A stretch of 64,000 bases of DNA from Citromicrobium sp. JLT1363 (GCF_000186705.1 NZ_AEUE01000002.1:62001-126000); one strand, 5' to 3'. Positions 1 to 8,669 are shown, counted from the first letter of the stretch. Notes: generated by a model not told the origin, from the letters alone. Made by a program: numbers and translations.

Positions 1-606
1 ATACTTGGCCGCGTAGCTCATGATCTGGACATTGGTGTGCCCGGCGTCTTCGAGCGCCTGCCGGATAGCGGCGACGCGGCCGTCCATCATGTCCGACGGG
101 GCGATCACATCCGCGCCCGCCGCCGCCTGGTTGAGCGACTGCTTGACCAGCGCATCCAGCGTTGCGTCATTGGTGACGTAGCCGCTTTCATCCAGCAACC
201 CGTCGTGGCCGTGGCTGGTATAGGGATCGAGCGCGACGTCGCAGACCACGCCTATGTCATCGCCGAAGCGCTCGCGGATCGCGCGCAGGGCGCGGCAGAT
301 CAGGTTGTCGGGGTTCCAGGCTTCTTCCGCCTCGTCGCTGCGCCTGTCGGGCGGCGTGTTGGGAAAGAGCGCGATTGCCGGAATGCCAAGCGCGATCGCT
401 TCGGCCACACGTTCCAGCAGCAGGTCGATCGACCAGCGACTGACGCCGGGCAGGCTGGCGACGGGTTGTTCGGCGCCCTCTCCCTCGATCACGAACAGCG
501 GCCAGATCAGATCGGCCGGCGACAGCGTGTTTTCACGGTGGAGGCGCCTGCTCCAGTCGGCGGAGCGGGTGCGGCGAAGCCGGGTGGCGGGAAAGTTTGC
601 ACTCAT
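1..606 (-). CDS. hemB: Delta-aminolevulinic acid dehydratase (porphobilinogen synthase), 3' part missing
   Basis: Condenses two 5-aminolevulinate molecules to porphobilinogen in cytosolic haem synthesis. The reading frame starts at the ATG complementary to 604-606 and runs off the left edge, giving residues 1-202 of about 330. Visible family features are the N-terminal NTLSPADLIWPLFV-type segment, the VCDVALDPYTSHGH segment and the APSDMMDGRV segment. The fragment ends in SYAAKY, whose Lys201 matches the first of the two active-site lysines; the Schiff-base lysine lies outside the window. No strong Shine-Dalgarno is seen. Two further haem genes, hemE and hemJ, are near 24 kb but in a separate transcription unit. 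Identity is secure from these motifs. Confidence 0.93.
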   Translation of the reverse strand, partial: MSANFPATRLRRTRSADWSRRLHRENTLSPADLIWPLFVIEGEGAEQPVASLPGVSRWSIDLLLERVAEAIALGIPAIALFPNTPPDRRSDEAEEAWNPDNLICRALRAIRERFGDDIGVVCDVALDPYTSHGHDGLLDESGYVTNDATLDALVKQSLNQAAAGADVIAPSDMMDGRVAAIRQALEDAGHTNVQIMSYAAKY

Positions 607-648
607 GGCCGCGCGGTGTGGCGCAAGGCCACGCACGCCGCAAGCGGG

Positions 649-2262
649 TTAGCTGCCCCGTGCATGGCGCGCGTGGAGCGCAACACGGTCGATCTCGCGC
701 ACGGGGTTCTCCGATACGGGCCTGCTGGGATGCATGTCTTCCAGCGCCGCACCTGCCTCCACCGTCTTGAGCGCGTCCAGAGTGGAGCGGAAACGGCGCA
801 GCTGCTCGCCGCTCAGCGTGGCGCGCGTGACGTAGCGGACCGACAGCGGATCGACATGGCGCCCGCCGCGATACATCTCGTAATGGAGGTGCGGCCCGGT
901 GGAGAGGCCGGTCGAGCCGACATAGCCGATGATCTGGCCACGCTTCACATATTGGCCGCGCGATACGGCCATCCGGCTCATGTGGCAGAAGCGCGTGCTC
1001 AGCCCGCCCTCGTGAGCGAGCCGCACGGCGTTGCCGCAACCGCCCGCCCGGCCTGCGCTGGTCACGCGTCCGTCGGTCGGCGCGACGATCGGCGTTCCGT
1101 GCCGCGCGCGGTAATCTACGCCTGCATGCATGCGCTTGTAGCGCAGGATCGGGTGGCGGCGCATGCCGTAGCGCGAACCGATCGGCCCCGGCACCGGTGC
1201 GACCAGGCCCGAGCGCTGCTCGCCCACGCCCGACGCTTCGTAGAACTGGCCGTCGCTGCCCCAGCGCATCAGCTGCGTGGTGGCCTCTCCATCGCGCTCG
1301 ATACCCGCATAGAGCAGGCGCCCCGCCTGCCGTTCTCCTGTTGCCGCGCGGCGATAGGAAACGATCATGTCGAAGGTGTCGCCGGCCTGCAGCGCCTTGT
1401 CGAGATCCTCGTGATCACCCAGCGCCTTGAGATAGGCCTGGATCGCGCTGGCGGGCGCGCCTGCCGCGCGCGCGGAGCGGTAGAGGCTCTCGCCCACGGT
1501 CCCGCGCAGGCGCAGCGGGGTCTCGTCGACTTCGATCGGCTCGCGGATCAGGGAGAGATTGCCATCGCTCCCCCGCGCCACGGCCAGCGAGAGATCGAAT
1601 CGCGCGCGAAACCGCAACTCGTCGAGCGGTCGCTGCCGGCCCGGATCGGTCCGGCGGCCAAGAGTAACGTCGATCTGCGTGCCCGGCTCGATCTCTTCGA
1701 GCGAGATCGCCTGCGCAACCAGCTGCGCCGCTCGTTCCGCGTCGGACTGACCCACTCCCTGCCGGGCGAGAATGCCGGCCAGGCTGTCGCTGCGGCCGAA
1801 GGTGGCGGTGCTTTCCAGCTGCGGGCGCTCCGGCGCGTCGCGCAGGGGCCGTACCAGCGCGCTCGCGGCCATCCGCGCGCCCGTATCGCCCCCGAGCGCG
1901 AGTGGCATGATCGTCTGGCTGCGGAATTCTTCGCGCGTCCGGTCGTCGAGACGCAATGCGGGCGCGGCTTCGAGAGGCGAGAAATCCGGCCAGAAGGCCA
2001 GGGCCACGGCGGTGAGCGAGAGGAAGGTGGCGGCCCCGCGGAACCAGCGCGCACTGCCGATATTCTGCGCCAGGTCGGGCGCAAGATCGGCCTGTTCCAG
2101 ACGGGCGATCCCATCGCGGGCGATTCGCGTGCCGGAGCGCGCAAAGCTGGCCAATCGCGCGTGCGCGCCGCCGGCGGCCTTGCCCACGGGTTCGCGGAAC
2201 TGCGCGGGGGCGCTGTCGTCCTGCTGGATGTCCGTCGGCTGCGCATCTTGCGTTTCCGGCAT
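649..2262 (-). CDS. M23 family peptidoglycan DD-endopeptidase, membrane anchored
   Basis: A 537-residue LytM-type metalloprotease expected to cut peptide cross-links of peptidoglycan in the periplasm. A single hydrophobic segment at about 74-94 follows a soluble N-terminus, suggesting a type II anchor. The middle part (about 150-345) resembles the SH3/LysM-like linker regions of such proteins but carries no clear motif. The M23 domain spans about 360-475: zinc-ligand motif H379-x3-D383 (HAGVD) and H458-x-H460 (HLHYE) are intact, so the enzyme should be active. It is divergent from the helicase gene, and a TTAA-N7-TTAA site lies in the shared upstream region, which would fit cell-cycle control. 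Its end is 42 bases from the hemB start. Confidence 0.9.
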   Translation of the reverse strand: MPETQDAQPTDIQQDDSAPAQFREPVGKAAGGAHARLASFARSGTRIARDGIARLEQADLAPDLAQNIGSARWFRGAATFLSLTAVALAFWPDFSPLEAAPALRLDDRTREEFRSQTIMPLALGGDTGARMAASALVRPLRDAPERPQLESTATFGRSDSLAGILARQGVGQSDAERAAQLVAQAISLEEIEPGTQIDVTLGRRTDPGRQRPLDELRFRARFDLSLAVARGSDGNLSLIREPIEVDETPLRLRGTVGESLYRSARAAGAPASAIQAYLKALGDHEDLDKALQAGDTFDMIVSYRRAATGERQAGRLLYAGIERDGEATTQLMRWGSDGQFYEASGVGEQRSGLVAPVPGPIGSRYGMRRHPILRYKRMHAGVDYRARHGTPIVAPTDGRVTSAGRAGGCGNAVRLAHEGGLSTRFCHMSRMAVSRGQYVKRGQIIGYVGSTGLSTGPHLHYEMYRGGRHVDPLSVRYVTRATLSGEQLRRFRSTLDALKTVEAGAALEDMHPSRPVSENPVREIDRVALHARHARGS

Positions 2263-2387
2263 GTGCGCTGCCGACCGTTCGGCGTAAGTCAGATCCCGTC
2301 TCCGATAGTCTGGTACTGCCGCTCCGGACCCCGGTCATGCGAAGGGGCGGCGCTTATCGGTTGAGGCGCGTTTGTGCCATTGCATTC

Positions 2388-2402
2388 TTAATTGCCGTTT
2401 AA
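2388..2402. promoter_or_regulatory. Candidate CtrA-binding site (TTAA-N7-TTAA)
   Basis: The sequence TTAATTGCCGTTTAA is an exact match to the TTAA-N7-TTAA core recognised by the alphaproteobacterial cell-cycle regulator CtrA. It lies in the gap between the divergent M23 peptidase (start 2262) and the helicase (start 2504), in a GC-rich genome where two TTAA words at this spacing are uncommon. Binding is inferred from sequence only. Confidence 0.45.
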
Positions 2403-2503
2403 TCACGCGAGGTATCGGCGTCGAACTTCGGTGGGGCGAGCCCTGGAAGCGCCGAGCCGGTGGCTCGCTTGCGGTGCGCGCGCAGCCTTGCCACATGGGG
2501 TGC

Positions 2504-5143
2504 ATGTCCGCGCCTTCGATCAAGGCTGTCCTTGGCCCCACCAACACCGGCAAGACCCACCTCGCCATAGAGCGGATGTGCGGCCACTCGAGCGGCGCGA
2601 TGGGCTTCCCGCTGCGGCTTCTGGCGCGCGAGGTTTACGATCGCGTCGTCGCCATCAAGGGCGAAAAGGCGGTTGCGCTGATTACCGGTGAAGAACGCAT
2701 CGAGCCGAAGGATGCGCGCTATTTCCTGTGTACGGCAGAGGCCATGCCGCATGATGGCGGCGGCCATGCCTTCGTGGCGATCGACGAGGTGCAGCTCGCA
2801 GCCGACCGCGAACGTGGGCATGTCTTCACCGACCGCCTGCTCAATGCACGCGGTCGGGAAGAGACCATGCTGCTGGGTTCGGCGACCGCAGCGCCCCTGA
2901 TCCAGTCGCTGATCCCCCATGTGGAGCTGACCGAACGCCCGCGCTTTTCCACGCTCGCCCATGGTGGCGCGAAGAAACTTTCGCGCCTTCCCAAGCGCAG
3001 CGCGGTGGTCGCCTTCTCGTCCGAGCAGGTTTACGCCATCGCCGAAATGCTGCGCCGCCAGCGTGGCGGTGCGGCGGTGGTGATGGGTGCGCTGAGCCCG
3101 GAGACGCGCAACCGGCAGGTCGAATTGTTCCAGAATGGCGAGGTCGACTACATCGTGGCGACCGACGCCATCGGGATGGGCCTCAATCTTGACGTCACCC
3201 ATGTCGCCTTCGCCAGCCTCGCCAAGTTCGACGGCGTTAAGCGGCGGCGTCTGACCCCCTCGGAAATGGCGCAGATCGCCGGTCGCGCGGGGCGGCACCA
3301 CCGGGATGGCAGCTTCGGTGCACTCGTCGGCATGGGCGGGCAGGATGCCGAGTTCACCGAAGAAGAAATCTTCGCCATCGAAGAACACCGCTTCCAGCCG
3401 CTGACCAAGCTGTTCTGGCGCGAGGCGGAGCCGCGCTTCGATACGCTGAACACGCTGATCGCCGATCTTTCGGCCAAGCCCGACGAGCGCGAACTGGCGC
3501 CTGCGCCCGAATCGATCGACCTCGCGGTATTGCGCAAGCTGGCCGACCAGCCTTTTGCGCAGGCCATTCGCGGCCCAGCCAATGTGCGGCGCTTCTGGGA
3601 AGTGTGCTCTCTGCCCGATTTCCGCGCATCGGGTGTCGACACGCATGCGCGCTTCGTCACGCGGCTGTGGCAGGACTTGCGCGAAGGCTATATCGGCGCA
3701 GACTTCGTCGCCGCCCGGATCGCAGAACTCGATACGGTACGCGGCGACATTGCCGTGCTACAGGGACGGATAGCCGCGATCCGGTCTTGGGCCTATATCT
3801 GCCAGCGACCCGACTGGGTGCTCGCGCGCGACGAAATGGCGGCGCGCGCCCGCGCGGTCGAAGCCCGCCTGTCGGACGCGCTGCACATGCGCCTGACAGA
3901 GCGGTTCGTGAATCGAAGGACATCCGTTTTAATGAAGCATCTTGGCAATGATCCCTCGCTCCTCCCCATTTCGCTGGAGGACGACGGCACACTGCTTGTG
4001 GAAGACCAGGCGATCGGCAAGCTGGAGGGCTTCCGCTTCGCCATCGATCCGCATGCAGCGGCGGGCGACCGCAAGATGCTGCTGTCGGCGGGCGAAAAGG
4101 CTCTGCCGCGTATCCTTGCCACCCAGGCCGAAAAGCTGCGCGAGAGCGGGCTGGATGGGGTCGCGCTACGCGATGGACGGGTGATGTGGGGCGATCAGGA
4201 AATCGCCCGGCTGGAACATCCGGTCGATCCGGCCGAGCCCCGGCTGAAGCCCGCGCGCGAGCTTGACCGGCTGCCCGAAGGCGCGCGTGCCGCGTTCATC
4301 GCTGCCATCGAAGCCAAGGTGAAGGAGTGGCTCGCACCGCTCGAACCGCTGCGCAAGTTGCAGCTCGCCTCGAAGAGCGAGGACGCGACCTCTTGGGCGC
4401 GTGCGCTGCTGCTCAACCTCCTCGACGGGCATGGCATCGTCACGCGCGAGCGTGCGGGGATCGAGAACCTGCCCAAGGAAGCGCGGCCCTTCCTGCGCAA
4501 GGTGGGCGTGGTGTTCGGCGCGCTGGATATCTTCGCGCCCGCGCTGCTCAAGCCCGCGCCGCGCCTCGCAATGAAGCAGGCCGGGATCGACCGGCGTCCG
4601 ATCGACGAGGCGATGCGTTCGGTCATTCCCGCTACCAAGCCGTTGCCAGCCGGATACCGCCCGGCGGGCGAGCAGCTGGTGCGCGTCGACATTGCGGAGA
4701 AGCTGTTCAGGCAGGCGCACGAAGCGAGAGCGAAGGCGAAGGGCGCAGGAGAGAAGCGCGGTCGCGGTGCGCCCTTCGTGCTCGATACTGCCCTGGCCGT
4801 GTCGACGGGCCTCACGCCGGACAGCATCAAGCGGCTGCTGGGCGCGGCGGGTTTCCGGATGGTCGAGGGCAAGCCCGTGCCCGAGGGTGCTTTCGGCCCC
4901 GCCCTGCCCGATCGCTGGCGCTGGCTGCCGCAAAGGTCGGGATCGCGCTCAGGCGCGCGGGGGAGCGATGGAGAGCATCGTCGGCAGGGCAAGTCCCGTC
5001 ACGCCAAGGGGGCCAGCAAGCCCGGGGGCAAGGGGCGCGGCAAGCCACAGGGTTCGGGACGGGCCGATCAGGGCGCGAATGGCAAGCCGCGCGAGCCACG
5101 GCCAGAAAATGCGTTTGCAGCGCTGAAAGATATGCTTTCGTAA
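2504..5143 (+). CDS. Suv3-like ATP-dependent RNA helicase (MgpS type)
   Basis: An 879-residue superfamily 2 helicase related to mitochondrial Suv3, which unwinds RNA for degradation. The helicase core is at the extreme N-terminus: Walker A GPTNTGKT (11-18), DEVQ motif II (94-97), GSATAA motif III (125-130) and QIAGRAGR motif VI (257-264). The central region is alpha-helical and the last 100 residues are rich in Lys, Arg, Gly and Ser, a likely RNA-binding tail. The reading frame extends upstream to 2372, but ATG 2504 places the P-loop right after a short beta-strand as in relatives and follows GGGG. The next genes are an S4 RNA-binding protein (16-base gap), fdxA and, further on, carD, an order often met in alphaproteobacteria. 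The RNA substrate in bacteria is not established. Confidence 0.88.
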   Translation: MSAPSIKAVLGPTNTGKTHLAIERMCGHSSGAMGFPLRLLAREVYDRVVAIKGEKAVALITGEERIEPKDARYFLCTAEAMPHDGGGHAFVAIDEVQLAADRERGHVFTDRLLNARGREETMLLGSATAAPLIQSLIPHVELTERPRFSTLAHGGAKKLSRLPKRSAVVAFSSEQVYAIAEMLRRQRGGAAVVMGALSPETRNRQVELFQNGEVDYIVATDAIGMGLNLDVTHVAFASLAKFDGVKRRRLTPSEMAQIAGRAGRHHRDGSFGALVGMGGQDAEFTEEEIFAIEEHRFQPLTKLFWREAEPRFDTLNTLIADLSAKPDERELAPAPESIDLAVLRKLADQPFAQAIRGPANVRRFWEVCSLPDFRASGVDTHARFVTRLWQDLREGYIGADFVAARIAELDTVRGDIAVLQGRIAAIRSWAYICQRPDWVLARDEMAARARAVEARLSDALHMRLTERFVNRRTSVLMKHLGNDPSLLPISLEDDGTLLVEDQAIGKLEGFRFAIDPHAAAGDRKMLLSAGEKALPRILATQAEKLRESGLDGVALRDGRVMWGDQEIARLEHPVDPAEPRLKPARELDRLPEGARAAFIAAIEAKVKEWLAPLEPLRKLQLASKSEDATSWARALLLNLLDGHGIVTRERAGIENLPKEARPFLRKVGVVFGALDIFAPALLKPAPRLAMKQAGIDRRPIDEAMRSVIPATKPLPAGYRPAGEQLVRVDIAEKLFRQAHEARAKAKGAGEKRGRGAPFVLDTALAVSTGLTPDSIKRLLGAAGFRMVEGKPVPEGAFGPALPDRWRWLPQRSGSRSGARGSDGEHRRQGKSRHAKGASKPGGKGRGKPQGSGRADQGANGKPREPRPENAFAALKDMLS

Positions 5144-5159
5144 TGCGGAGCAGTCGCTG

Positions 5160-5471
5160 ATGCGGCTCGACCTGGTGCTGTGCCGTCTGCGCTTCGTGCG
5201 CACGCGCAGCGCGGCCCGCAGCCTCATCGAAAGCGGCCATCTTCGGCTGAACGGAGCGCGTGTGGAGCGGGTTGCGCGCGAGATCGCGGCGGGCGATGTG
5301 CTCACCATACCGCGCAAGGCCGGGGTCGTCGTGATCCGGATCGAGAGCCTGCCGGATCGCAGAGGCCCTCCTGCCGAGGCGCAGGGATGTTACAGCCTGC
5401 TTGACCGCCCCGGCACCGACACACTAGCAGCGGCGCCAGAAACCAACGGCGCGCAAGGAACACGCCCATGA
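5160..5471 (+). CDS. S4 domain RNA-binding protein (Hsp15-like)
   Basis: A 103-residue basic protein whose first 65 residues form an S4 domain: [18 protein letters not shown], then [15 protein letters not shown] and a GDVLTIP strand. The family includes Hsp15, which binds stalled 50S subunits carrying peptidyl-tRNA. The remaining 40 residues are low in recognisable motifs. It lies 16 bases after the Suv3-like helicase, suggesting the two act on the same RNA or ribosome process, and its end overlaps the fdxA start by 4 bases, so translation is probably coupled. Confidence 0.85.
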   Translation: MRLDLVLCRLRFVRTRSAARSLIESGHLRLNGARVERVAREIAAGDVLTIPRKAGVVVIRIESLPDRRGPPAEAQGCYSLLDRPGTDTLAAAPETNGAQGTRP

Positions 5472-5806
5472 CCTACGTCGTCACCGACGCCTGTATCAAA
5501 TGCAAATATACCGACTGCGTCGAGGTTTGCCCGGTCGACTGCTTCTACGAGGGCGAGAACATGCTCGTCATCAACCCCAGCGAATGCATCGATTGCGGTG
5601 TGTGCGAGCCCGAGTGCCCGGCCGAGGCGATTCTGCCCGATACCGAGGACGGGTTGGAGAAGTGGCTGGAACTGAACACCAAGTTCTCCAACGAATGGCC
5701 CAATATCACGCAGAAGAAGGACCCGCCCGAGGACGCCGACGAGCACAAGGGCGAAGAGGGCAAGTTCGAAAAGTTCTTCACGGCGGAACCCGGCGAGGGA
5801 GACTGA
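5468..5806 (+). CDS. fdxA: 7Fe ferredoxin FdxA ([3Fe-4S][4Fe-4S])
   Basis: A 112-residue electron carrier of the Azotobacter ferredoxin I type. By alignment of cysteines, Cys9, Cys17 and Cys50 bind the [3Fe-4S] cluster and Cys21, Cys40, Cys43 and Cys46 the [4Fe-4S] cluster; Cys12 and Cys25 are extra conserved cysteines. The acidic C-terminal extension from about residue 60 is typical of the alphaproteobacterial form. ATG at 5468 overlaps the S4 gene stop. The redox partner is unknown. Confidence 0.95.
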   Translation: MTYVVTDACIKCKYTDCVEVCPVDCFYEGENMLVINPSECIDCGVCEPECPAEAILPDTEDGLEKWLELNTKFSNEWPNITQKKDPPEDADEHKGEEGKFEKFFTAEPGEGD

Positions 5807-5835
5807 GTCGATTCCCCTAGAAACGGGGGACTCGA
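5805..5835 (+). promoter_or_regulatory. Inverted repeat with three GANTC sites over the brkB ribosome-binding site
   Basis: Between the fdxA stop and the next ATG (5836), TCGATTCCCC (5808-5817) can pair with GGGGACTCGA (5826-5835) with one mismatch around a short loop. The right arm contains the G-rich ribosome-binding site of the downstream gene, so folding could hide it, or the hairpin may simply protect or end fdxA mRNA. Three GANTC words (5805-5809, 5810-5814, 5829-5833), the CcrM methylation target, fall in 29 bases. There is no U-run, so a classical terminator is unlikely. Confidence 0.4.
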
Positions 5836-6618
5836 ATGCTCGATACACTCAAACAAACCTGGCGCGGCGCGAGCGAGGACAATGCCGGTCTCGTCGCGGC
5901 GGGCGTCTCCTATTACGCCTTCCTGGCAATGGTGCCGCTGCTGGCGGTGTGCGTATTGCTGTACGGCCTGGTCGCCACGCCGGAGGTTGTCGCCCGCGAC
6001 ATCGCCTCGCTCGGCCGTGGATTGCCGCCCAGCGCCGCCTCGCTGATCGGCGACCAGTTGCGTTCCGTTACCGAGGCAAACGATAACACCAAGGGCCTGG
6101 GTCTGGCCATCGCGCTGGCGCTCGCCCTGTTCGGGGCGCGCAACGCGGCAGGCGGTGTGATCGGCGGGCTGAACGTGGTCTTCAATGTCGAGGAGGACCG
6201 CGGCTTTCTGAAAAGCAATGCGATCGCGATCATCGTCACCCTGGGTGCGGTCTTCGCGCTTGCGCTGGCCGGTACCGCCATCTCACTGGCCGCAGCCCTG
6301 CCCGGCGCGGCGGCTCCGGTTGCCAGCTTCGGGCTGATGTTCCTTGTCGGGATGCTGGGCGCCGGCTTTCTCTATCGCTTCGCCCCCAACCGGCCCGACC
6401 CGCCATGGAGTGCGGTACTGCCCGGCGCTGCGATTTTCGCCTTCGTCTGGGTTGGCGCAACCGCGCTTTTCGGCAGCTATGTTGCCAATTTCGCCAACTA
6501 TAACGCCACCTACGGCTCGCTCGGCGCGGTCGTCATCCTGCTGACCTGGTTCTATCTCAGCGCCTTTGTCTTGCTGCTCGGCGGGGAATTCGTGCAGGCG
6601 CGGGCCGAGCGAAATTGA
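5836..6618 (+). CDS. YihY/BrkB family inner membrane protein
   Basis: A 260-residue integral membrane protein with about six hydrophobic segments. The N-terminal DNAGLVAAGVSYYAFLAMVP motif and the NFANYNATYGSLGAVVILLTWFYLSAFVLLLGGEF block near the end are hallmarks of the family once annotated as ribonuclease BN. The biochemical role is unsettled; a transport or envelope role is only suggested by the topology. It lies 29 bases after fdxA behind the inverted repeat and upstream of a 208-base gap leading to carD. Confidence 0.88.
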   Translation: MLDTLKQTWRGASEDNAGLVAAGVSYYAFLAMVPLLAVCVLLYGLVATPEVVARDIASLGRGLPPSAASLIGDQLRSVTEANDNTKGLGLAIALALALFGARNAAGGVIGGLNVVFNVEEDRGFLKSNAIAIIVTLGAVFALALAGTAISLAAALPGAAAPVASFGLMFLVGMLGAGFLYRFAPNRPDPPWSAVLPGAAIFAFVWVGATALFGSYVANFANYNATYGSLGAVVILLTWFYLSAFVLLLGGEFVQARAERN

Positions 6619-6826
6619 CGCGTCCCATTTGTTTCATTGACTCGCAATATTCGCTCGAACCTGCTATATAGGCTGCCCCGTTGCGGTGAGCATCGCTGCG
6701 GTACTTGAACGTTGAAAGGCAGGTTTCCCCGGCATCACCTCGCAACTGGACTTTCGCCCCACGCGGGCGACCGGTCCTCTTGTGCCTGTGACGCCTCGCC
6801 CCCGCCTTCGGTAGAAAGGAATTTTC

Positions 6827-7360
6827 ATGGCAGCCAAGGCTCTCGCCTTCGATGTCGGCGATTATGTCGTTTATCCCAAGCATGGTGTCGGCCAGGTGGT
6901 CGAACTGCAGAGCGAAGAGATCGCGGGGATGGAGCTCGATCTTTACGTTCTGCGCTTCGAGAAAGAGCGGATGACCCTTCGGGTACCGGTCAACAAGGTC
7001 GAATCGATCGGCATGCGCAAGCTTTCCAGCAGCAAGACTCTCAAAGAGGCGATGGAAACGCTCAAGGGCAAGCCCAAGGTCAAGCGCACGATGTGGAGCC
7101 GCCGTGCGCAGGAATACGAAGCCAAGATCAATTCCGGCGATCTGGTTTCCATCGCGGAAGTGACGCGCGACCTTTTCCGCCCCGACGATCAGCCCGAACA
7201 GAGCTATTCCGAACGGCAGATCTTCGAAGCTGCCTCCAGCCGCCTCGCGCGCGAGCTCGCAGCGATGGAAGAGACCGACGAGCCCGCCGCTCTCGAGAAG
7301 ATTCTCTCCGTGCTGCGCGAACACGCGCCGCAATATTACGAGAATGCCGAGGAGGCATGA
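6827..7360 (+). CDS. carD: CarD family transcriptional regulator
   Basis: A 177-residue protein that binds the RNA polymerase beta subunit and stabilises open promoter complexes, notably at rRNA-type promoters. The RNAP-interaction domain occupies residues 1-65 (FDVGDYVVYPKHGVGQVV); the C-terminal helical DNA-binding domain follows (about 75-165) with MWSRRAQEYEAKINSGDL. Full length for the family. The 208-base upstream gap holds a TATATA element near 6672 and AGAAAGGAA before the ATG, so it likely has its own promoter. A terminator follows at 7408. Confidence 0.95.
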   Translation: MAAKALAFDVGDYVVYPKHGVGQVVELQSEEIAGMELDLYVLRFEKERMTLRVPVNKVESIGMRKLSSSKTLKEAMETLKGKPKVKRTMWSRRAQEYEAKINSGDLVSIAEVTRDLFRPDDQPEQSYSERQIFEAASSRLARELAAMEETDEPAALEKILSVLREHAPQYYENAEEA

Positions 7361-7407
7361 TCGGCTGACCGGCACCCGATCGACGGGCGCCCCATACTGA
7401 TCGACGA

Positions 7408-7440
7408 GGGCCGCTCCATACCGGGGCGGCCCTTCTTCGT
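7408..7440 (+). terminator. Rho-independent terminator after carD
   Basis: GGGCCGC (7408-7414) pairs perfectly with GCGGCCC (7426-7432) around an 11-base loop and is followed by TTCTTCGTT. It lies 47 bases after the carD stop and ahead of the promoter of the next lipoprotein gene. Confidence 0.75.
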
Positions 7441-7504
7441 TGGGGTTGCCCGGACCGCCCACCTGTATTAGTATGGTAACACAGCTATTCGGTGGGAGAA
7501 TGAC

Positions 7505-8296
7505 ATGAAATTCCGGTCCGGCATCGTGCTTGCAGGGGCAGCGGCGCTGCTCGCTGCCTGCGGCAGCAATTTCTCGATCAACTCTAGCGACGGCGTCCCG
7601 CTGTCCGAGTTCGACTATGCCGACGCCACGCCAACCGGGATCTCGCTCGCCGGACCCGATCGGGTAGTCGTGACCTCGGGAGAAACCCTGGCCATCGAAG
7701 TCGAGGGCAGCGCCGAAGCGACCGAAGGGGTGCGGTTCGAAATGGACGGTGACGAGCTGGAAATCTCGCGTGAGGGCCGCCTGATGGGCAGCTCCGTGGC
7801 AACCGTGCGTGTGACAATGCCGACGCCCAACAGCCTGTCGCTCGCCGGATCGGGCGAGATCGAACTTGACCGGCTCGGCAGCGGCGGGGAAGCGTCGGTT
7901 TCCATCGCCGGCTCGGGCGAGGCGCGGGTGGCGCGCATCGCGGCCGGCACGCTCGAGGTGAGCATTGCGGGCTCGGGCGATCTGGTCGGCGCGGGCTCTG
8001 CCGAAACGCTCGATCTCTCCATCGCGGGCTCGGGCGACGTGGACCTGCGCGACGTGCAGGTGGAGAACGCCGATATCTCGATTGCGGGCTCTGGCGATGC
8101 GGTGTTTTCTTCGAATGGCACCGTCGAGGCGAGCATCATGGGATCGGGCGACGTTACCGTCCTCGGCTCAGCGAGTTGCTCGGTCAAATCAATGGGTTCC
8201 GGTACGGTCAAGTGCGAGCGTAGCGGTGCGGGCGCCAGTGCGTCCGAGGCCGACACCGGCACCGCCTCGACACAAGACGAGCAAAGCGCGCAGTAG
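7505..8296 (+). CDS. DUF2807 (GIN-domain) beta-helix lipoprotein
   Basis: A 263-residue predicted lipoprotein: signal peptide ending in the lipobox LLAAC with acylated Cys20. The rest is a putative auto-transporter adhesin head GIN domain (DUF2807), a right-handed beta-helix-like fold. Short repeats of the form S-I-A-G-S-G-D/E occur at least five times in the second half (coded between about 7900 and 8110), each probably one helical turn; variants LAGSGE and IMGSGD mark the ends. The tail after residue 240 is Ser/Ala/Thr-rich and likely disordered. GGTGGGAG precedes the ATG. Function is unknown; a cell-surface or envelope stress role is a guess from family context. Confidence 0.85.
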   Translation: MKFRSGIVLAGAAALLAACGSNFSINSSDGVPLSEFDYADATPTGISLAGPDRVVVTSGETLAIEVEGSAEATEGVRFEMDGDELEISREGRLMGSSVATVRVTMPTPNSLSLAGSGEIELDRLGSGGEASVSIAGSGEARVARIAAGTLEVSIAGSGDLVGAGSAETLDLSIAGSGDVDLRDVQVENADISIAGSGDAVFSSNGTVEASIMGSGDVTVLGSASCSVKSMGSGTVKCERSGAGASASEADTGTASTQDEQSAQ

Positions 8297-8336
8297 GCGA
8301 CTATCCGGCGGCCATCGCATTGGCTAAGGAGGAGGC

Positions 8337-8669
8337 ATGACGCGCACGCCCTCCCTCCTCCTGCTCGGCCTGGCCGCCATTGCTCTCCAGGGCTGCATTG
8401 CGAAGACTGCGCTGGATATCGCCACTGCGCCAATCAAGGTCGGTAGCAAGGCGGTCGATCTGGCAACCACCAGCCAGAGCGAGGCGGACGAGAAGCGCGG
8501 GCGTGAACTGCGCAAGCGCGAGGAAGAGCTGGGCAAGCTCGAACGCCGCTATCGCGACCAGCGCGAAGATTGCGAAGACGGAAGCCGCAAGGCCTGCGAG
8601 AAGGCGCGCGAAACCTACGAAGAGATCGAGCGGCTTCGCCCGACGATACCCTACGAGCCCGACGACTGA
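8337..8669 (+). CDS. Small hypothetical lipoprotein with coiled-coil helix
   Basis: A 110-residue protein with a signal peptide and lipobox (ALQGC, Cys20). The mature part is almost entirely charged helix: repeated Glu/Lys/Arg heptad-like sequence from about residue 50 to 100 with two cysteines (in EDCEDGSRKACEKA). A strong ribosome-binding site (AAGGAGGAGG) precedes the ATG. It follows the DUF2807 lipoprotein by 40 bases and its last 19 bases overlap the convergent sua5 gene. I do not recognise a function; similar short proteins are annotated as hypothetical in sphingomonads. Confidence 0.75.
   Translation: MTRTPSLLLLGLAAIALQGCIAKTALDIATAPIKVGSKAVDLATTSQSEADEKRGRELRKREEELGKLERRYRDQREDCEDGSRKACEKARETYEEIERLRPTIPYEPDD

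Noticed and set aside
37-2364. 775-codon plus-strand frame over hemB and the M23 gene
   Set aside because: It spans two real genes in antisense and a gap; no domain is recognisable.
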